64,000 bases of DNA. Origin: Trichodesmium sp002260545 (lineage in GTDB: Bacteria > Cyanobacteriota > Cyanobacteriia > Cyanobacteriales > Microcoleaceae). Below are positions 1 through 8,693 of the stretch, in pieces. The stretch lies in the NCBI RefSeq assembly GCF_050016015.1, contig NZ_JBNHEQ010000302.1, forward strand, positions 49,464 through 113,463, given 5' to 3'. Position 1 is the stretch's first letter, and every line of letters starts with the position of its first letter. The position numbers and the translations under genes are program-made. The notes below the pieces were generated by a model. That model saw only the letters and a list, made by a program, of their open reading frames with translations, was not told the origin of the DNA and did no database searches.

Positions 1-402
1 GCCATCTTAGGTGAAGCTTTCCTAGGTCATGCTCCACAAAAGCAATTCAAGTCGCGAAGCGTTTAATGAAAACTTTCTGTATTGCTTCTGGGGAACATTT
101 CTAAATATTCAATTACCTTTAGCACAGAAAATTTAGTTGAATAAAAAATCATGTATATAGACGAGCAAGACCATACAGTTTTTATGATATCAGAATTTTA
201 GTGAGGATGCAACCGAAAATTCTTTGACGCGCCGATTTTTCAGGAGCTTAAGAGAATGAAAATGTTTGTGGTTTTCTACTGAGGAGGGATAGATAGAAAG
301 ATTTGATGAGGGAAAAACAAGCATTATATTTATTTTGCTGGGAGCTTAATAAAATGAAAACTTTCTTTATTGCTCCTAGGGAAAATTTCTAAATATTCAA
401 TT
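1..402. other. Non-coding leader region with a direct repeat
   Basis: No supportable gene is visible. A stretch of about 50 bp at 65-115 recurs in diverged form at 353-403; both begin AATGAAAACTTTCT and end CTAAATATTCAATTA. The second copy runs straight into the tandem array that follows, so it may be related to that array's founding unit. Confidence 0.6.
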
Positions 403-805
403 AGAGCAATAGTTGTTTCATTCCCTGAAGCTCCAGAAGTTGGATGATGGAATTTTTCTTCTATTGCGTATGGAGCAATAGTCGTTTCATTCCCTGAAGC
501 TCCAGAAGTTGGATGATGGAATTTTTCTTCTATTGCGGATAGAGTAATAGTCGTTTCATTCCCTGAAGCTCACGAAGTTGGATGATGAATTTTTTTCTAT
601 TGCGGATAGAGTAATAGTCGTTTCATTCCCTGAAGCTCCCGGAGGTGGATGATGGAATTTCTTCTATTGACGCAATAGTCATTTCATTTTTGTCAGCACT
701 CCTAGATGGAGGATAAAATTTTTTTCTATTGCAGATAGAGCAATAGTTATTTCATTTTATCAAGCACTCCTAGATGGAGGATGAAATTTTTTTCTATTGC
801 TCCAT
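403..805. repeat. Six-unit imperfect tandem array, about 61-69 bp per unit
   Basis: Units begin near 404, 473, 542, 609, 670 and 738. Each starts with a variant of GAGCAATAGTYRTTTCATT and ends with TTTTTTCTATTGCGGATA. Within a unit GCAATAG at the start can pair with CTATTGC at the end, and TTTCATTCC can pair imperfectly with GGATGATGGAA, so every unit is a potential stem-loop. The first three units are most alike and the last two more diverged in the loop. There are no unique spacers, so it is not a CRISPR array. Confidence 0.8.
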
Positions 806-930
806 ACGGAGGGAGTAGTTTCATTTCCTGAAATACTTTGAAATGGATAACCATGAGCAAAACTATTAGTGTAGCATAGTCGGGGAAGATGGCAAAATAA
901 AAATCTCAACTTCAAACAATACTAATTCTG

Positions 931-1767
931 ATGACTATAGCTAACCCTGATTCACAAAAATTAAACAAATACTACCAAGTTTTGAGTAAAAATGATGTAA
1001 CTTGGCATTGGCAAAAATGGCAAGGACAGCCTTACCTCACCTGTAGCCTTTTACAAAATTGGCCTCATGGTTTTTTTACTCACCATTTTGCTCCTAGTAC
1101 ACCGACAGAATTAGTAGATGTCTTACATCCCTCTGCTGAGGTATATCGTGTTAAGCAAGTACATGGCAATACTGTACTTACAACAGGGAAATCTACTCTT
1201 GAAACTGAAGCAACTTATGCCGAAGCTGATGGCCTACTCACTGAAAAAGCAAAACAAGCAGTTTGGGTATGTAGTGCTGACTGTGTTCCTGCTCTAATTG
1301 CTGACCAAAAAACCGGACAAGTAGCGGCCATTCATGCTGGATGGCGTGGTACTGCGGCAAAAATTATCCCCGTGGCATTGGCAGGTTTTCAGGTCCACGG
1401 GAGTCAATTATCTGATTTGTTGGTTGTCCTTGGTCCTGCTATTGCTGGAGAGGTTTATCAAGTCTCTGAAGAGGTGGCAGCTCAGGTGGGAATGACTATT
1501 TTTCCAGAAACAGGGAAGACAAGTATTAAAGATATTTTGCATTTTCTGGAGCTTTTACCAAATTCGCCAATTTTATCCGATCCTGAACCGGGAAAAGTTC
1601 GCTTAGATGTGCGTTTGGTCAATATCTTACAATTGGAACAATTGGGTATTGGTAATCAACAGGTGGCGATCGCTCCTTATTGTACTTATCAACAACCGGA
1701 CTATTTTTTCTCTTATCGGCGTGAAAAACAGAAAAAGGTGCAGTGGTCAGGAATAGTTAGTGGCTGA
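931..1767 (+). CDS. pgeF: PgeF/YfiH-family (DUF152) multicopper-oxidase-like protein
   Basis: A 278-residue protein of the YfiH/laccase-domain family. Members have been described as peptidoglycan editing factor (E. coli) and as purine nucleoside-cleaving enzymes; which applies here is not decided by sequence. The metal-site signature is complete: KQVHGN (His near 78), SADCVPALI (Cys near 118) and IHAGWRG (His near 135). The C-terminus PYCTY...FFSYRR is also typical of the family. Length is close to the family norm of about 250-270, with a slightly long N-terminus. No strong ribosome binding site precedes the ATG. It stands alone, with repeat-rich DNA on both sides. Confidence 0.85.
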   Translation: MTIANPDSQKLNKYYQVLSKNDVTWHWQKWQGQPYLTCSLLQNWPHGFFTHHFAPSTPTELVDVLHPSAEVYRVKQVHGNTVLTTGKSTLETEATYAEADGLLTEKAKQAVWVCSADCVPALIADQKTGQVAAIHAGWRGTAAKIIPVALAGFQVHGSQLSDLLVVLGPAIAGEVYQVSEEVAAQVGMTIFPETGKTSIKDILHFLELLPNSPILSDPEPGKVRLDVRLVNILQLEQLGIGNQQVAIAPYCTYQQPDYFFSYRREKQKKVQWSGIVSG

Positions 1768-2430
1768 TACCGTTGCACGGAAGTCAAAAGTCACAATTCA
1801 AAAATCAAAAGTTATTTTTAATAAACAGAAAACTTTGTTATTCAGTAGTTTCAAGGAATTATTTGACATTAGAACTTTGAAACTATTTGTGAGATCCTTA
1901 AAGTGAAATGGTATGAGATTAAGTCATTTCAGTTATCAGTTATCATTACCGACCGCTGAAGTCAGAGCTTTGAAATACCGAAGCTGTTTTTTTCATCTCC
2001 TATCCAAGGGGAGGCTATTGACCTTATTTTTTTTCAAAAGTAATACAAGTTAATAATAGGTATTTGGAAAAAAACTGTATACTTCTGAGATGATTTTGTT
2101 TATTTTCCTTGTGTTAACCTAATACTACTTGGAAAAAAGAATGCTACAAAAAGGTGCATCTCGCTAACAGATTCTGAAAAAGAGCTACTCTAATTTATTT
2201 TAGAGAGTTTTATGTTAGACAGTTATCTCGATCATTTTGCCCTTTTTTTTCAATATTTACTTTTTCTCTCCTAGATAACTAAAGCCTTGTTCCTTGTTCC
2301 TTGTTCCTTGTTCCCTCTTACTTAGAGATATTTGTACAGTTAACTAGGCATATTTCTCGAAAAGTGGATAAGATTAAAATACTATAATCGAATATTGTGT
2401 CACAGTTTAAAAGACTATTAATAAATTCCT
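1768..2430. other. Intergenic spacer, short repeats only
   Basis: No gene is seen. It contains an octamer-type tandem run (CCTTGTTC, about four units) at 2285-2316 and AT-rich sequence. A TATAAT hexamer at 2383-2388 lies 42 bp before the next gene and could be its -10 element, but no convincing -35 is visible. Confidence 0.5.
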
Positions 2431-3030
2431 ATGAGCAATCAGAGTCATTATCAACAACTTGGTCTCACTGAAGATGCTTCTTTTGAGGAAATTCAAGCAG
2501 CAAAGGAACGTTTGAAGCAACAGCACGGTGATGATCGGAAAGTTATGGAAAATATTGAAGCTGCTTATGATGCTATTTTGATGGACCGTCTACGGTTGCG
2601 TCAAGAAGGCAAAATTAAAGTGCCTGAGCGTATTCGGTTTCCTGAAAGGCAAACAAAAAAGGCTCCTGATACTCTAGGTTCAGGGCCAACTAATCAAGGA
2701 CCTGTTTGGCTACAAAATTTGATTGATACTCCTAGTCAAGCTGATATTATCTGGCCTACTGGTATATATGTGGTCTTAGGGGCAATTAGTATTATTCAGC
2801 CTTCTAGCTTACAGTTAACTTTGGCTTTGGGAGTTGGTGGTTGTCTTTATTTCCTTAACCGTAAAGAAAATAAGTTTGGCCGTGCTGTTTTGTTAACAGT
2901 TGGTGGTTTAATTTTTGGATTAATTTTAGGACAAATACTGAGTGCTTTGGCAACTGGTTTAGCAACAGAAATATTTATTACTTTGGTAACTTTTTTGGTG
3001 TTATGGATGATTAGTTGTTTTTTGCGTTAG
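2431..3030 (+). CDS. CPP1-like family membrane protein (J-like domain)
   Basis: A 199-residue protein. Residues 1-60 (SHYQQLGLTEDASFEEIQAA...) resemble a degenerate J-domain without the HPD tripeptide. About four membrane segments follow, near residues 107-122, 126-142, 152-172 and 177-197. This is the layout of the cyanobacterial/plastid CPP1 family (DUF3353), named for the plant chaperone-like protein of protochlorophyllide oxidoreductase. A role in membrane-associated protein folding is inferred from the family. It is a single-gene unit; the stop is followed within 30 bp by a purine-rich repeat. Confidence 0.8.
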   Translation: MSNQSHYQQLGLTEDASFEEIQAAKERLKQQHGDDRKVMENIEAAYDAILMDRLRLRQEGKIKVPERIRFPERQTKKAPDTLGSGPTNQGPVWLQNLIDTPSQADIIWPTGIYVVLGAISIIQPSSLQLTLALGVGGCLYFLNRKENKFGRAVLLTVGGLIFGLILGQILSALATGLATEIFITLVTFLVLWMISCFLR

Positions 3031-3537
3031 TTTTTTAGAGAAGGAAGAAGGTGGAAGGAAGAAGGGAGAAGGTGGAAGGGAGAAGGTGGAAGGGAGAAGG
3101 AAAAGGAAAAAAGAAATTATGGTGTTTTACTTCTAAATTTTTCTGATTTATTACTGAAAAACCATAACTTTTAGNNNNNNNNNNNNNNNNNNNNNNNNNN
3201 NNNNNNNNNNNNNNNNNNNNNNNNNNNNNNNNNNNNNNNNNNNNNNNNNNNNNNNNNNNNNNNNNNNNNNNNNNTTCTGGTGTTTTACTTCTAAATTTTT
3301 CTGATTTATTACTGAAAAACCATAACTTTTAGGGTTAAGGAAATTTTGAGTAATTGATTTGAGTAAGTCAGAAGGAATGAAAAAGAAGCCAGAAGGAAGT
3401 TCTGGTGTTTTACTTCTAAATTTTTCTGATTTATTACTGAAAAACCATAACTTTCTTCTACCTTCTCTATAATTCCCACTTATCCTGACTCCTGACTCCT
3501 GCCCTCACCAAAATACTTTTTCTCAGTCAATCCTAAG
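3031..3537. repeat. 125-bp tandem repeat region interrupted by an assembly gap
   Basis: A GAAGG-rich stretch at 3040-3110 leads into three copies of a segment of about 55 bp (GGTGTTTTACTTCTAAATTT...CCATAACTTT) at about 3120, 3277 and 3402. The last two copies are exactly 125 bp apart. The 100 N lie between copies one and two, so the array is probably collapsed or unresolved here. Confidence 0.75.
3175..3274. other. Assembly gap (100 N)
   Basis: Exactly 100 N, a conventional placeholder. The flanks belong to the same 125-bp unit. If the array is regular, the true missing length would be 67 bp plus a multiple of 125 bp. Confidence 0.95.
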
Positions 3538-5193
3538 TTATGATTTATTAATTGTCCAGAAAGGAAATTGTTGAGTAGGTTCTAAACTAACTCCGCTAAT
3601 GTTTTTCTGAGTAAATACATAATCTTTATCTAACCATAATGGGATGAAAGGAACATCTTCTCCTAATAATTCTTGAATTTCTATGAAAATAGCTTGGCGT
3701 TTTTCTGGGTTTTGTTCTTGACGTTGTTCTTGGATTAATTGATTTATCTTATCGTTATAGTAAAATGAACCTTGAAATTGACTAGCTCCTTCTTCACAAC
3801 CTTTTTCTATTGAACCTTTAGTACATTCTAAAAATGGTTGAATATAATTATCTGCATCAATAAAGTCTCCATACCAATCTAAGATAAATGTTTGATATAC
3901 TCCTTTGTCTAAGTTTTTAAAGGCAGTAGCTGCTTCTACGCTATTCAATTCTAATTCCATTAAACCTTCTAGTTTTTGCTCTACAGATGCTTTTAATGTA
4001 CTGGCTGTTAATTGTCTTTTAGTGGAATTTGCAGCATACCAAATTTCTATTTTTGCTGGTTTTTCTTGAGAGTATCCTGCCTCTTCTAATAATTCTTTGG
4101 CTTTGTCAAAATTTCCATCTCCATAATTTTCTTGAAATACTGGTTTATAACCATCAAATTTTGTCGGAATTAGACTATAAACTGGTTCAGCTTTTCCTTG
4201 TAAAACTCGTTCATTTAGTAAGTTTCTATCAATAATTGAGGCTAAAGCTTGTCTAACTTCCTTGTTATTTAATGGCTCTGAATTGAGATTTAAAACCATG
4301 TAATTAACTGTCTTTCCATCTGTAGAAATTACTTGCCATCCTTGACGACTAGCTTCTGCTTCTAAGTTGCTAATTTGGTCTGTGTCTAGAGTAAAATAAG
4401 CTACGTCTATAGCTCCTGTTTTAAAGGCATTAAATAGGTTGGCTGAACTAGAAAATATTTGGATGTCTATTCCTTGATTTTTTGCTTTTTCTCCCCAATA
4501 ATTTTCAAATGTATCTAATCGTAAAACGTCAGTACCATACTCAGCTAATTTGTAGGGACCAGTACCAATAAATTGATCGGGTTTGAATTGATTTTCACCT
4601 ATTGTATAAGCTTGTGGGGAAATAGCACATAGACCAGAAAATGCTAATAAAGGAGTGAAAGCTGCAAAGGGTTTTTTCAACTTAATTGTTAATTGATATT
4701 CTCCAGTAGCTTCTACTGACTCAACGGTATTAGTTAATAAAGAAGAAGGTGGACCACTACTTTCAATAAAACGTTTTAAAGAAAAGGCCATTGCTTCGGC
4801 GTTGAAGGGAGTACCGTCATGGAATGTTACTCCTTCACGAATAGGAATAGTATATGTTGTGCCATCTTCACTAATTTTTGGCATTTCTTTTGCTAGTTGG
4901 GGTACAAGTTCCGTTGTTCCTAACTTGTAACCGTAGAGGCGATCGCCTAAGTTATAGAGTAAGTTACCGGATATTACTTCGTAGGCGTCTGCGGGGTCAA
5001 TAGTCCGAGGTTTTAAAGTTGTGCCAATGGTAATGCGATTTGTATTTGTTTCTGTAGTTAGGGTATTATCGGGGTTATTTTGAGGTTGGCTACAACTAAT
5101 GACTAGGAAGCAACAAAGACAAAACAAACTAACAAATTGAATAATTGACTGCCAGGAATGGTTGATTGAATTCAATGATTTATGTTTGACCAA
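3538..5193 (-). CDS. Peptide/nickel-type ABC transporter substrate-binding lipoprotein
   Basis: A 551-residue solute-binding protein of family 5 (SBP_bac_5; DppA/OppA/NikA class), which captures peptides or similar ligands outside the cytoplasmic membrane and delivers them to a permease. A lipoprotein signal is visible: a hydrophobic stretch at residues 17-33 ending in LVISC, with Cys34 as the lipidated residue. The family signatures TIDPADAYEVISGNLLYNL, GVTFHDGTPFNAEAMAFSLKR and GTGPYKL are all present. The start codon appears to be TTG, as no ATG precedes the signal peptide in frame. No permease or ATPase gene is adjacent, so its partner must be encoded elsewhere. Ligand specificity cannot be read from the sequence. 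Confidence 0.88.
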   Translation of the reverse strand: MVKHKSLNSINHSWQSIIQFVSLFCLCCFLVISCSQPQNNPDNTLTTETNTNRITIGTTLKPRTIDPADAYEVISGNLLYNLGDRLYGYKLGTTELVPQLAKEMPKISEDGTTYTIPIREGVTFHDGTPFNAEAMAFSLKRFIESSGPPSSLLTNTVESVEATGEYQLTIKLKKPFAAFTPLLAFSGLCAISPQAYTIGENQFKPDQFIGTGPYKLAEYGTDVLRLDTFENYWGEKAKNQGIDIQIFSSSANLFNAFKTGAIDVAYFTLDTDQISNLEAEASRQGWQVISTDGKTVNYMVLNLNSEPLNNKEVRQALASIIDRNLLNERVLQGKAEPVYSLIPTKFDGYKPVFQENYGDGNFDKAKELLEEAGYSQEKPAKIEIWYAANSTKRQLTASTLKASVEQKLEGLMELELNSVEAATAFKNLDKGVYQTFILDWYGDFIDADNYIQPFLECTKGSIEKGCEEGASQFQGSFYYNDKINQLIQEQRQEQNPEKRQAIFIEIQELLGEDVPFIPLWLDKDYVFTQKNISGVSLEPTQQFPFWTINKS

Positions 5194-5845
5194 TTTGACT
5201 ATTTACCTCTCTGATATCTGAATAATATATAGTAATCCTAAATGATTTGTGAGAATTTTTATAGTAGTTAAGATTGATGAAAAACTTTCAAAATTATAAC
5301 TCCTGACTCCTGACTCCTAACTCCTAACTACCCAAAAAATATTACAATTGAAAGAGGATTGCTATAGCTTTAATATATTAAATTAAAAGGTACGAAATTC
5401 TAAATTTAAGGGAACAGGGGTGCGACCTCGCGTCGGCGACACAGGCAAGAGAATACTCATCAAGAGTGGGAACATAAAACATAAAAGAAGAATAATAAGT
5501 GTGCTTCACAAAGACTAATAAATGCTATATTTTTGTTGGTTGATAGAAATTTAACTAATATAGGGATATTTTTTTTTCAGTTTTAAATTTCAGTAGATTT
5601 GATTATGAAAAATTTCAAAAATCTTATCTGCTTAATTATGAATTATAATTCCCTACCTCTGGCAAGATATTAAAATGGCAATAGAATTGCTATAGCTATA
5701 TTTAATTAATCTAAGGAGTATTGATTTTGATATTCAGATTGCAATTCATAAAAATAATTTCTTCAAAGATATATATCAATATGATTTAAGTTATGAGATA
5801 TTCGAGACTTTTAGGGAACAGGAAACAGGGAAAGGTAAACAGGTA

Positions 5846-6047
5846 ATACCATTTCTCAAAAACTTTTCTACATTTTGTTGAGTAGGGGAGTAGGGGAGTA
5901 GGGGAGTAGGGGAGAGGGGGAGAAGTAAACATAAGAATAATTAACATTAAACTAGCTAAAATCAGCAAAAAAATAATTCTGATTGTATCGACCAGTTAAT
6001 AACTGAAGTATCGCCCAAGTATAGCAATAATGCATGGGAATTGGTAT
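5846..6047. repeat. Family B inverted-repeat element (MITE-like), copy 1
   Basis: 202 bp bounded by ATACCATTTCTCAAAA on the left and GGGAATTGGTAT on the right, which are imperfect inverted repeats of each other. It holds a tandem run of GGAGTAGGG at 5879-5917. It is in the opposite orientation to the copies at 28900 and 29157, with which it shares both ends and an inner AATAATTAACAT segment. Confidence 0.7.
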
Positions 6048-6413
6048 AACAGAGAAAAAAAATGAATATGATAACTGCTATATTCTATTTTTTGAATAAA
6101 TACTCAAATTCTCACATCTTACTGCTGATTTATATATAGTAATCATAAATCTTAGAGACTGTTTGTCAAATAAGTATTAAGCAAAAAGTTTCAGAATTCA
6201 AGCTTTAAGATTGAATAAGGCAAGGGATTGAAATAACTCTACAGAGGGAGTAGGTGACTATTCATACTCAATCAGTTAGTTGTGAATTTCTTGATAACAA
6301 ATAATTGTTTTTTTGCCTATTCCCTATTCCCTCCATACCAGTTAAGTGTTCCCTTTTCCCTATCTTCTTTTTTTATATTTCCTGATACATTCAACCTCTT
6401 ATTTAATGAATAA

Positions 6414-6511
6414 TTACCGAAATATTGTGGTTTAAAGCCTCCCCTTTTAAGGGGATAATAAATAAAAATTTTCCTGTTTGTCAATCCTCTCCTTTTCAAG
6501 GAGAGGTAATT
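6414..6511. repeat. Family E dispersed repeat, copy 1
   Basis: Begins TTACCGAAATATTG and contains AAAGCCTCCCCTTTTAAGG (a small hairpin), then AATCCTCTCCTTTTCAAGG and GGTAATT. The same layout recurs at 16301, 18382, 31137 (partial), 40414 and 62614. Confidence 0.65.
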
Positions 6512-6772
6512 CTAAATTCTTAATTCTAAATTCTTAATTCTTGAAATCTCCCTGCTGAGAAGAAGATTGATGCTTCAGCAAGCTTTTTTTCAATTTTGCT
6601 TTGAAAAAGAAGATGGTGTAAACTAAATCTAATAATTAATTATTCATTAGGAAAAAAAAATACCAAAATAGATGAAAAGTCTGAAAATATAACGCCATAT
6701 TTCCTAATGCTACAGATATTTTATAAAAAATTGCACCAACCATTAATATTTCAGGTCAAACTCAAGTGAGCA

Positions 6773-6843
6773 TTTCCTGCGGAATGCTGCGCAAACAGCT
6801 ATTAGCTGTCAGCTCTTCCTGCGGAATGCTACGCAAACAGCAA
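6773..6843. repeat. Short palindromic repeat (TTCCTGCGGAATGC type), two copies
   Basis: TTCCTGCGGAATGCTGCGCA at 6775 and a near copy at 6817, each followed by AACAGC. The motif folds on itself (TTCCTGCGGAA; TGCTGCGCA). Diverged copies occur near 8735 and 59768. Confidence 0.55.
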
Positions 6844-7186
6844 TAAGACACTCCTTTTAAAGACGGGGTTTACTAGGAAGCAAACTTTCATAGTTAAGAT
6901 TTAATTCTAGCTAAATAAAGCTTGAGAAAGGACACTAAAAGCAATAGCTTATGGCTGTTAACGCAGTTCCTCCGCAGGAGGCTGGCTGACGGCTGAATGC
7001 TTACAAAATCAAACCATTTTTTCTGGAATTGACGAGAGTTAAAACTGTTTAAAGCATATAGTTTATATAAGTTTAATTTCTGCTTAATTAGATAAAAGTT
7101 AAGAATTATCACAGACCCTAGATAAGTTGAGAGATTACTGTTTAAAATTCAACCTATATAGTTGTTTTTCTTCACTTTCAAAGTTT

Positions 7187-7693
7187 ATGTCTAATTGCGA
7201 TAATGTCAATAAAAGTTTGAGCATTGAAGAAGTTTATACTTGTCCTGTCTGCTATCATGGTCAGATTTCAGCAATTACTTTAATGGATGCTTTTTATTGT
7301 AATTTCTGTAACCATATTTTCACTCCAGATATGGTAAAGCAATCATTAAAAATGGCAGATAGTTCTTCTCCTTTAAGTTGGAGGTGGAATGGTAAAAAAT
7401 GGAAGGCCGATCATCCTCAAGTAGAATGGAGTTGGGTAATCAAGTTATTAGCAGTTGGATTTGTATTATTACCAACCACATTAATAGGATTAAGTGCTTA
7501 CTTTTTTCCTCCAATACCAGGTACTCCTCTATGTTGGCTACCAATTGTTTGGACAGGTTTAACTTTTCTATCTCATTTGACTATTATCGTTAATATTGTA
7601 ATTGATTATTACCAGTTTCCAGTCAAGTTATACTTCAAAGCGCTGGGACGAAATTTATGGTTTAGGATTTCACCACAAAATTCTTCAATATAG
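7187..7693 (+). CDS. Unknown protein: zinc-ribbon plus two membrane segments
   Basis: I do not recognise a named family. The likely start is the ATG giving MSNCDNVNKSL; an earlier in-frame ATG at 7127 would add 20 residues without domain support. A CPVCYHG...FYCNFCNHIF pair of CxxC motifs forms a probable zinc ribbon. Next comes a tryptophan-rich stretch (WRWNGKKWKADHPQVEWSW), then two hydrophobic segments (VIKLLAVGFVLLPTTLIGL and TFLSHLTIIVNIVIDYY). The C-terminal part is basic. This suggests a small membrane protein with a metal-binding cytoplasmic head. It lies alone between long spacers. Confidence 0.6.
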   Translation: MSNCDNVNKSLSIEEVYTCPVCYHGQISAITLMDAFYCNFCNHIFTPDMVKQSLKMADSSSPLSWRWNGKKWKADHPQVEWSWVIKLLAVGFVLLPTTLIGLSAYFFPPIPGTPLCWLPIVWTGLTFLSHLTIIVNIVIDYYQFPVKLYFKALGRNLWFRISPQNSSI

Positions 7694-8030
7694 CAATCCT
7701 ATTTAATTTTTAATATTTTGGTGGCAGTTATGGAGTCAGGAGTCGTAGGGACAATTTATTACTGAATGCTCCTAATTACGCGGAAAGCGACAGCATTCGG
7801 AACCAAATCACCCGTACAGGAGTCAGAATTTCCAATTGATGTTAAACAACGCATATTAACCAATATTTCAATAGACATCTCTAAGAATAAAAAATAAAAT
7901 AAATTATCCCACTCTTATTCATCAATTTATCCCCCCTACTCCCTACTCCCTACTCCCTACTCCCTTTTTTCTATTAGTTAAAAAAAAGCGTTTCCAGTGA
8001 TATGCAATAAGCTAATTGCGATCGATTATC
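7694..8030. other. Intergenic spacer with one dispersed repeat
   Basis: Holds the 7733-7826 repeat and a run of CTCCCTA-type heptamers at 7937-7966. No gene is seen. Confidence 0.6.
7733..7826. repeat. Dispersed repeat of the GAGTCAGGAGTCGTAGGG type, copy 1
   Basis: Starts GAGTCAGGAGTCGTAGGG and ends AAATCACCCGTACAGGAGTC. The inner borders GTAGGGRCRATTT and AAATCRCCCGTAC are inverted repeats. A second full copy is at 32704-32797, and the start of a third is at 63953, cut by the window end. Confidence 0.65.
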
Positions 8031-8693
8031 TTAAGCAAAAATAGCATTAATTAAAACATCCGTTAAATTCATGTTTTCCAGATCGGCAATAGTAACAGTA
8101 TTGCAAATGTCAAATTTAGCACCTATTGTTTGTAATTCATTATCTAATAATTTAAAAAACTTAGTGACTTCAGGTTTATTTCCTACCTGAATAAGTGAAA
8201 TACCTAACTCTTCATCTTGCTGTAAATTATTAGCAGCAGAGATAATAATCTGCTTAACTCGCTCAGGTTCTTCTATTTCACCTGCTGTAACAACTAAAAT
8301 AGTTTCCCCATTAGGTTTTGCTATCTTCAGAGCACGTCGTTCAAAATAATTATCAATCGCATCCTTAAGAGCATCTGCTAAATTAGTTTTACCGGAGGGT
8401 TGATTTTCCAGGAAAATTTCACCTAAATCAGTAGATGTTACTTGGTCATATCGTTTAAAATAGTCAGAGAATAGGTAAACGGTTAGTCCATCTAAATCTA
8501 GCTTCTCACATTCACTAGCTAATCTGATGATGGAGTCTTGCATTAAATCCCATGGTCTTCTCCCTGTGGGGGAGCCAGATATATACATATCGTTACTTTT
8601 GTCAATTATTAAGGTGTAATCACGCTGTTGTATCGCAGCACCACCTTCCAGTAATGGGTCCATAAGGTTAATTTCTTTTATTATTGTTAACAT
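8031..8693 (-). CDS. von Willebrand factor type A domain protein
   Basis: A 220-residue protein that is almost entirely one VWA fold. After a first strand (DYTLIIDKSNDM, the place of the DxSxS metal site, where the second Ser is Asn-Asp-like) come GLTVYLFSDYF, a Thr/Asp-containing loop (SGKTNLADALKDAI), ETILVVTAGE and LGISLIQVGN. The last resembles the late strands of TerF/TerY-type cyanobacterial VWA proteins. The DKSND form means the metal site is not canonical. An alternative start is MDPLLEGG, 10 residues in (ATG at 8663). It has no neighbours that suggest a pathway. Confidence 0.75.
   Translation of the reverse strand: MLTIIKEINLMDPLLEGGAAIQQRDYTLIIDKSNDMYISGSPTGRRPWDLMQDSIIRLASECEKLDLDGLTVYLFSDYFKRYDQVTSTDLGEIFLENQPSGKTNLADALKDAIDNYFERRALKIAKPNGETILVVTAGEIEEPERVKQIIISAANNLQQDEELGISLIQVGNKPEVTKFFKLLDNELQTIGAKFDICNTVTIADLENMNLTDVLINAIFA

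Larger units (their letters stand above)
5194..7186. other. Long repeat-rich intergenic region
   Basis: Nearly 2 kb without a convincing gene. It contains a family B inverted-repeat element (5846-6047), a family E element (6414-6511) and two copies of a TTCCTGCGGAATGC-type short repeat near 6773-6843. Open frames here fall inside repeats or low-complexity AT-rich sequence and show no protein-like composition. Confidence 0.55.

Noticed and set aside
403..805. Possible CRISPR array
   Set aside because: Units are contiguous variants of each other, with no unique spacers and no cas genes nearby.
5786..5968. 60-codon minus-strand frame
   Set aside because: It is inside a family B element and encodes the GGAGTAGGG repeat as low-complexity Pro/Leu/Ser.
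6317..6499. 60-codon minus-strand frame
   Set aside because: It lies within a family E repeat and has no protein-like features.
6894..7112. 72-codon minus-strand frame
   Set aside because: AT-rich composition, no family signal and no start context.
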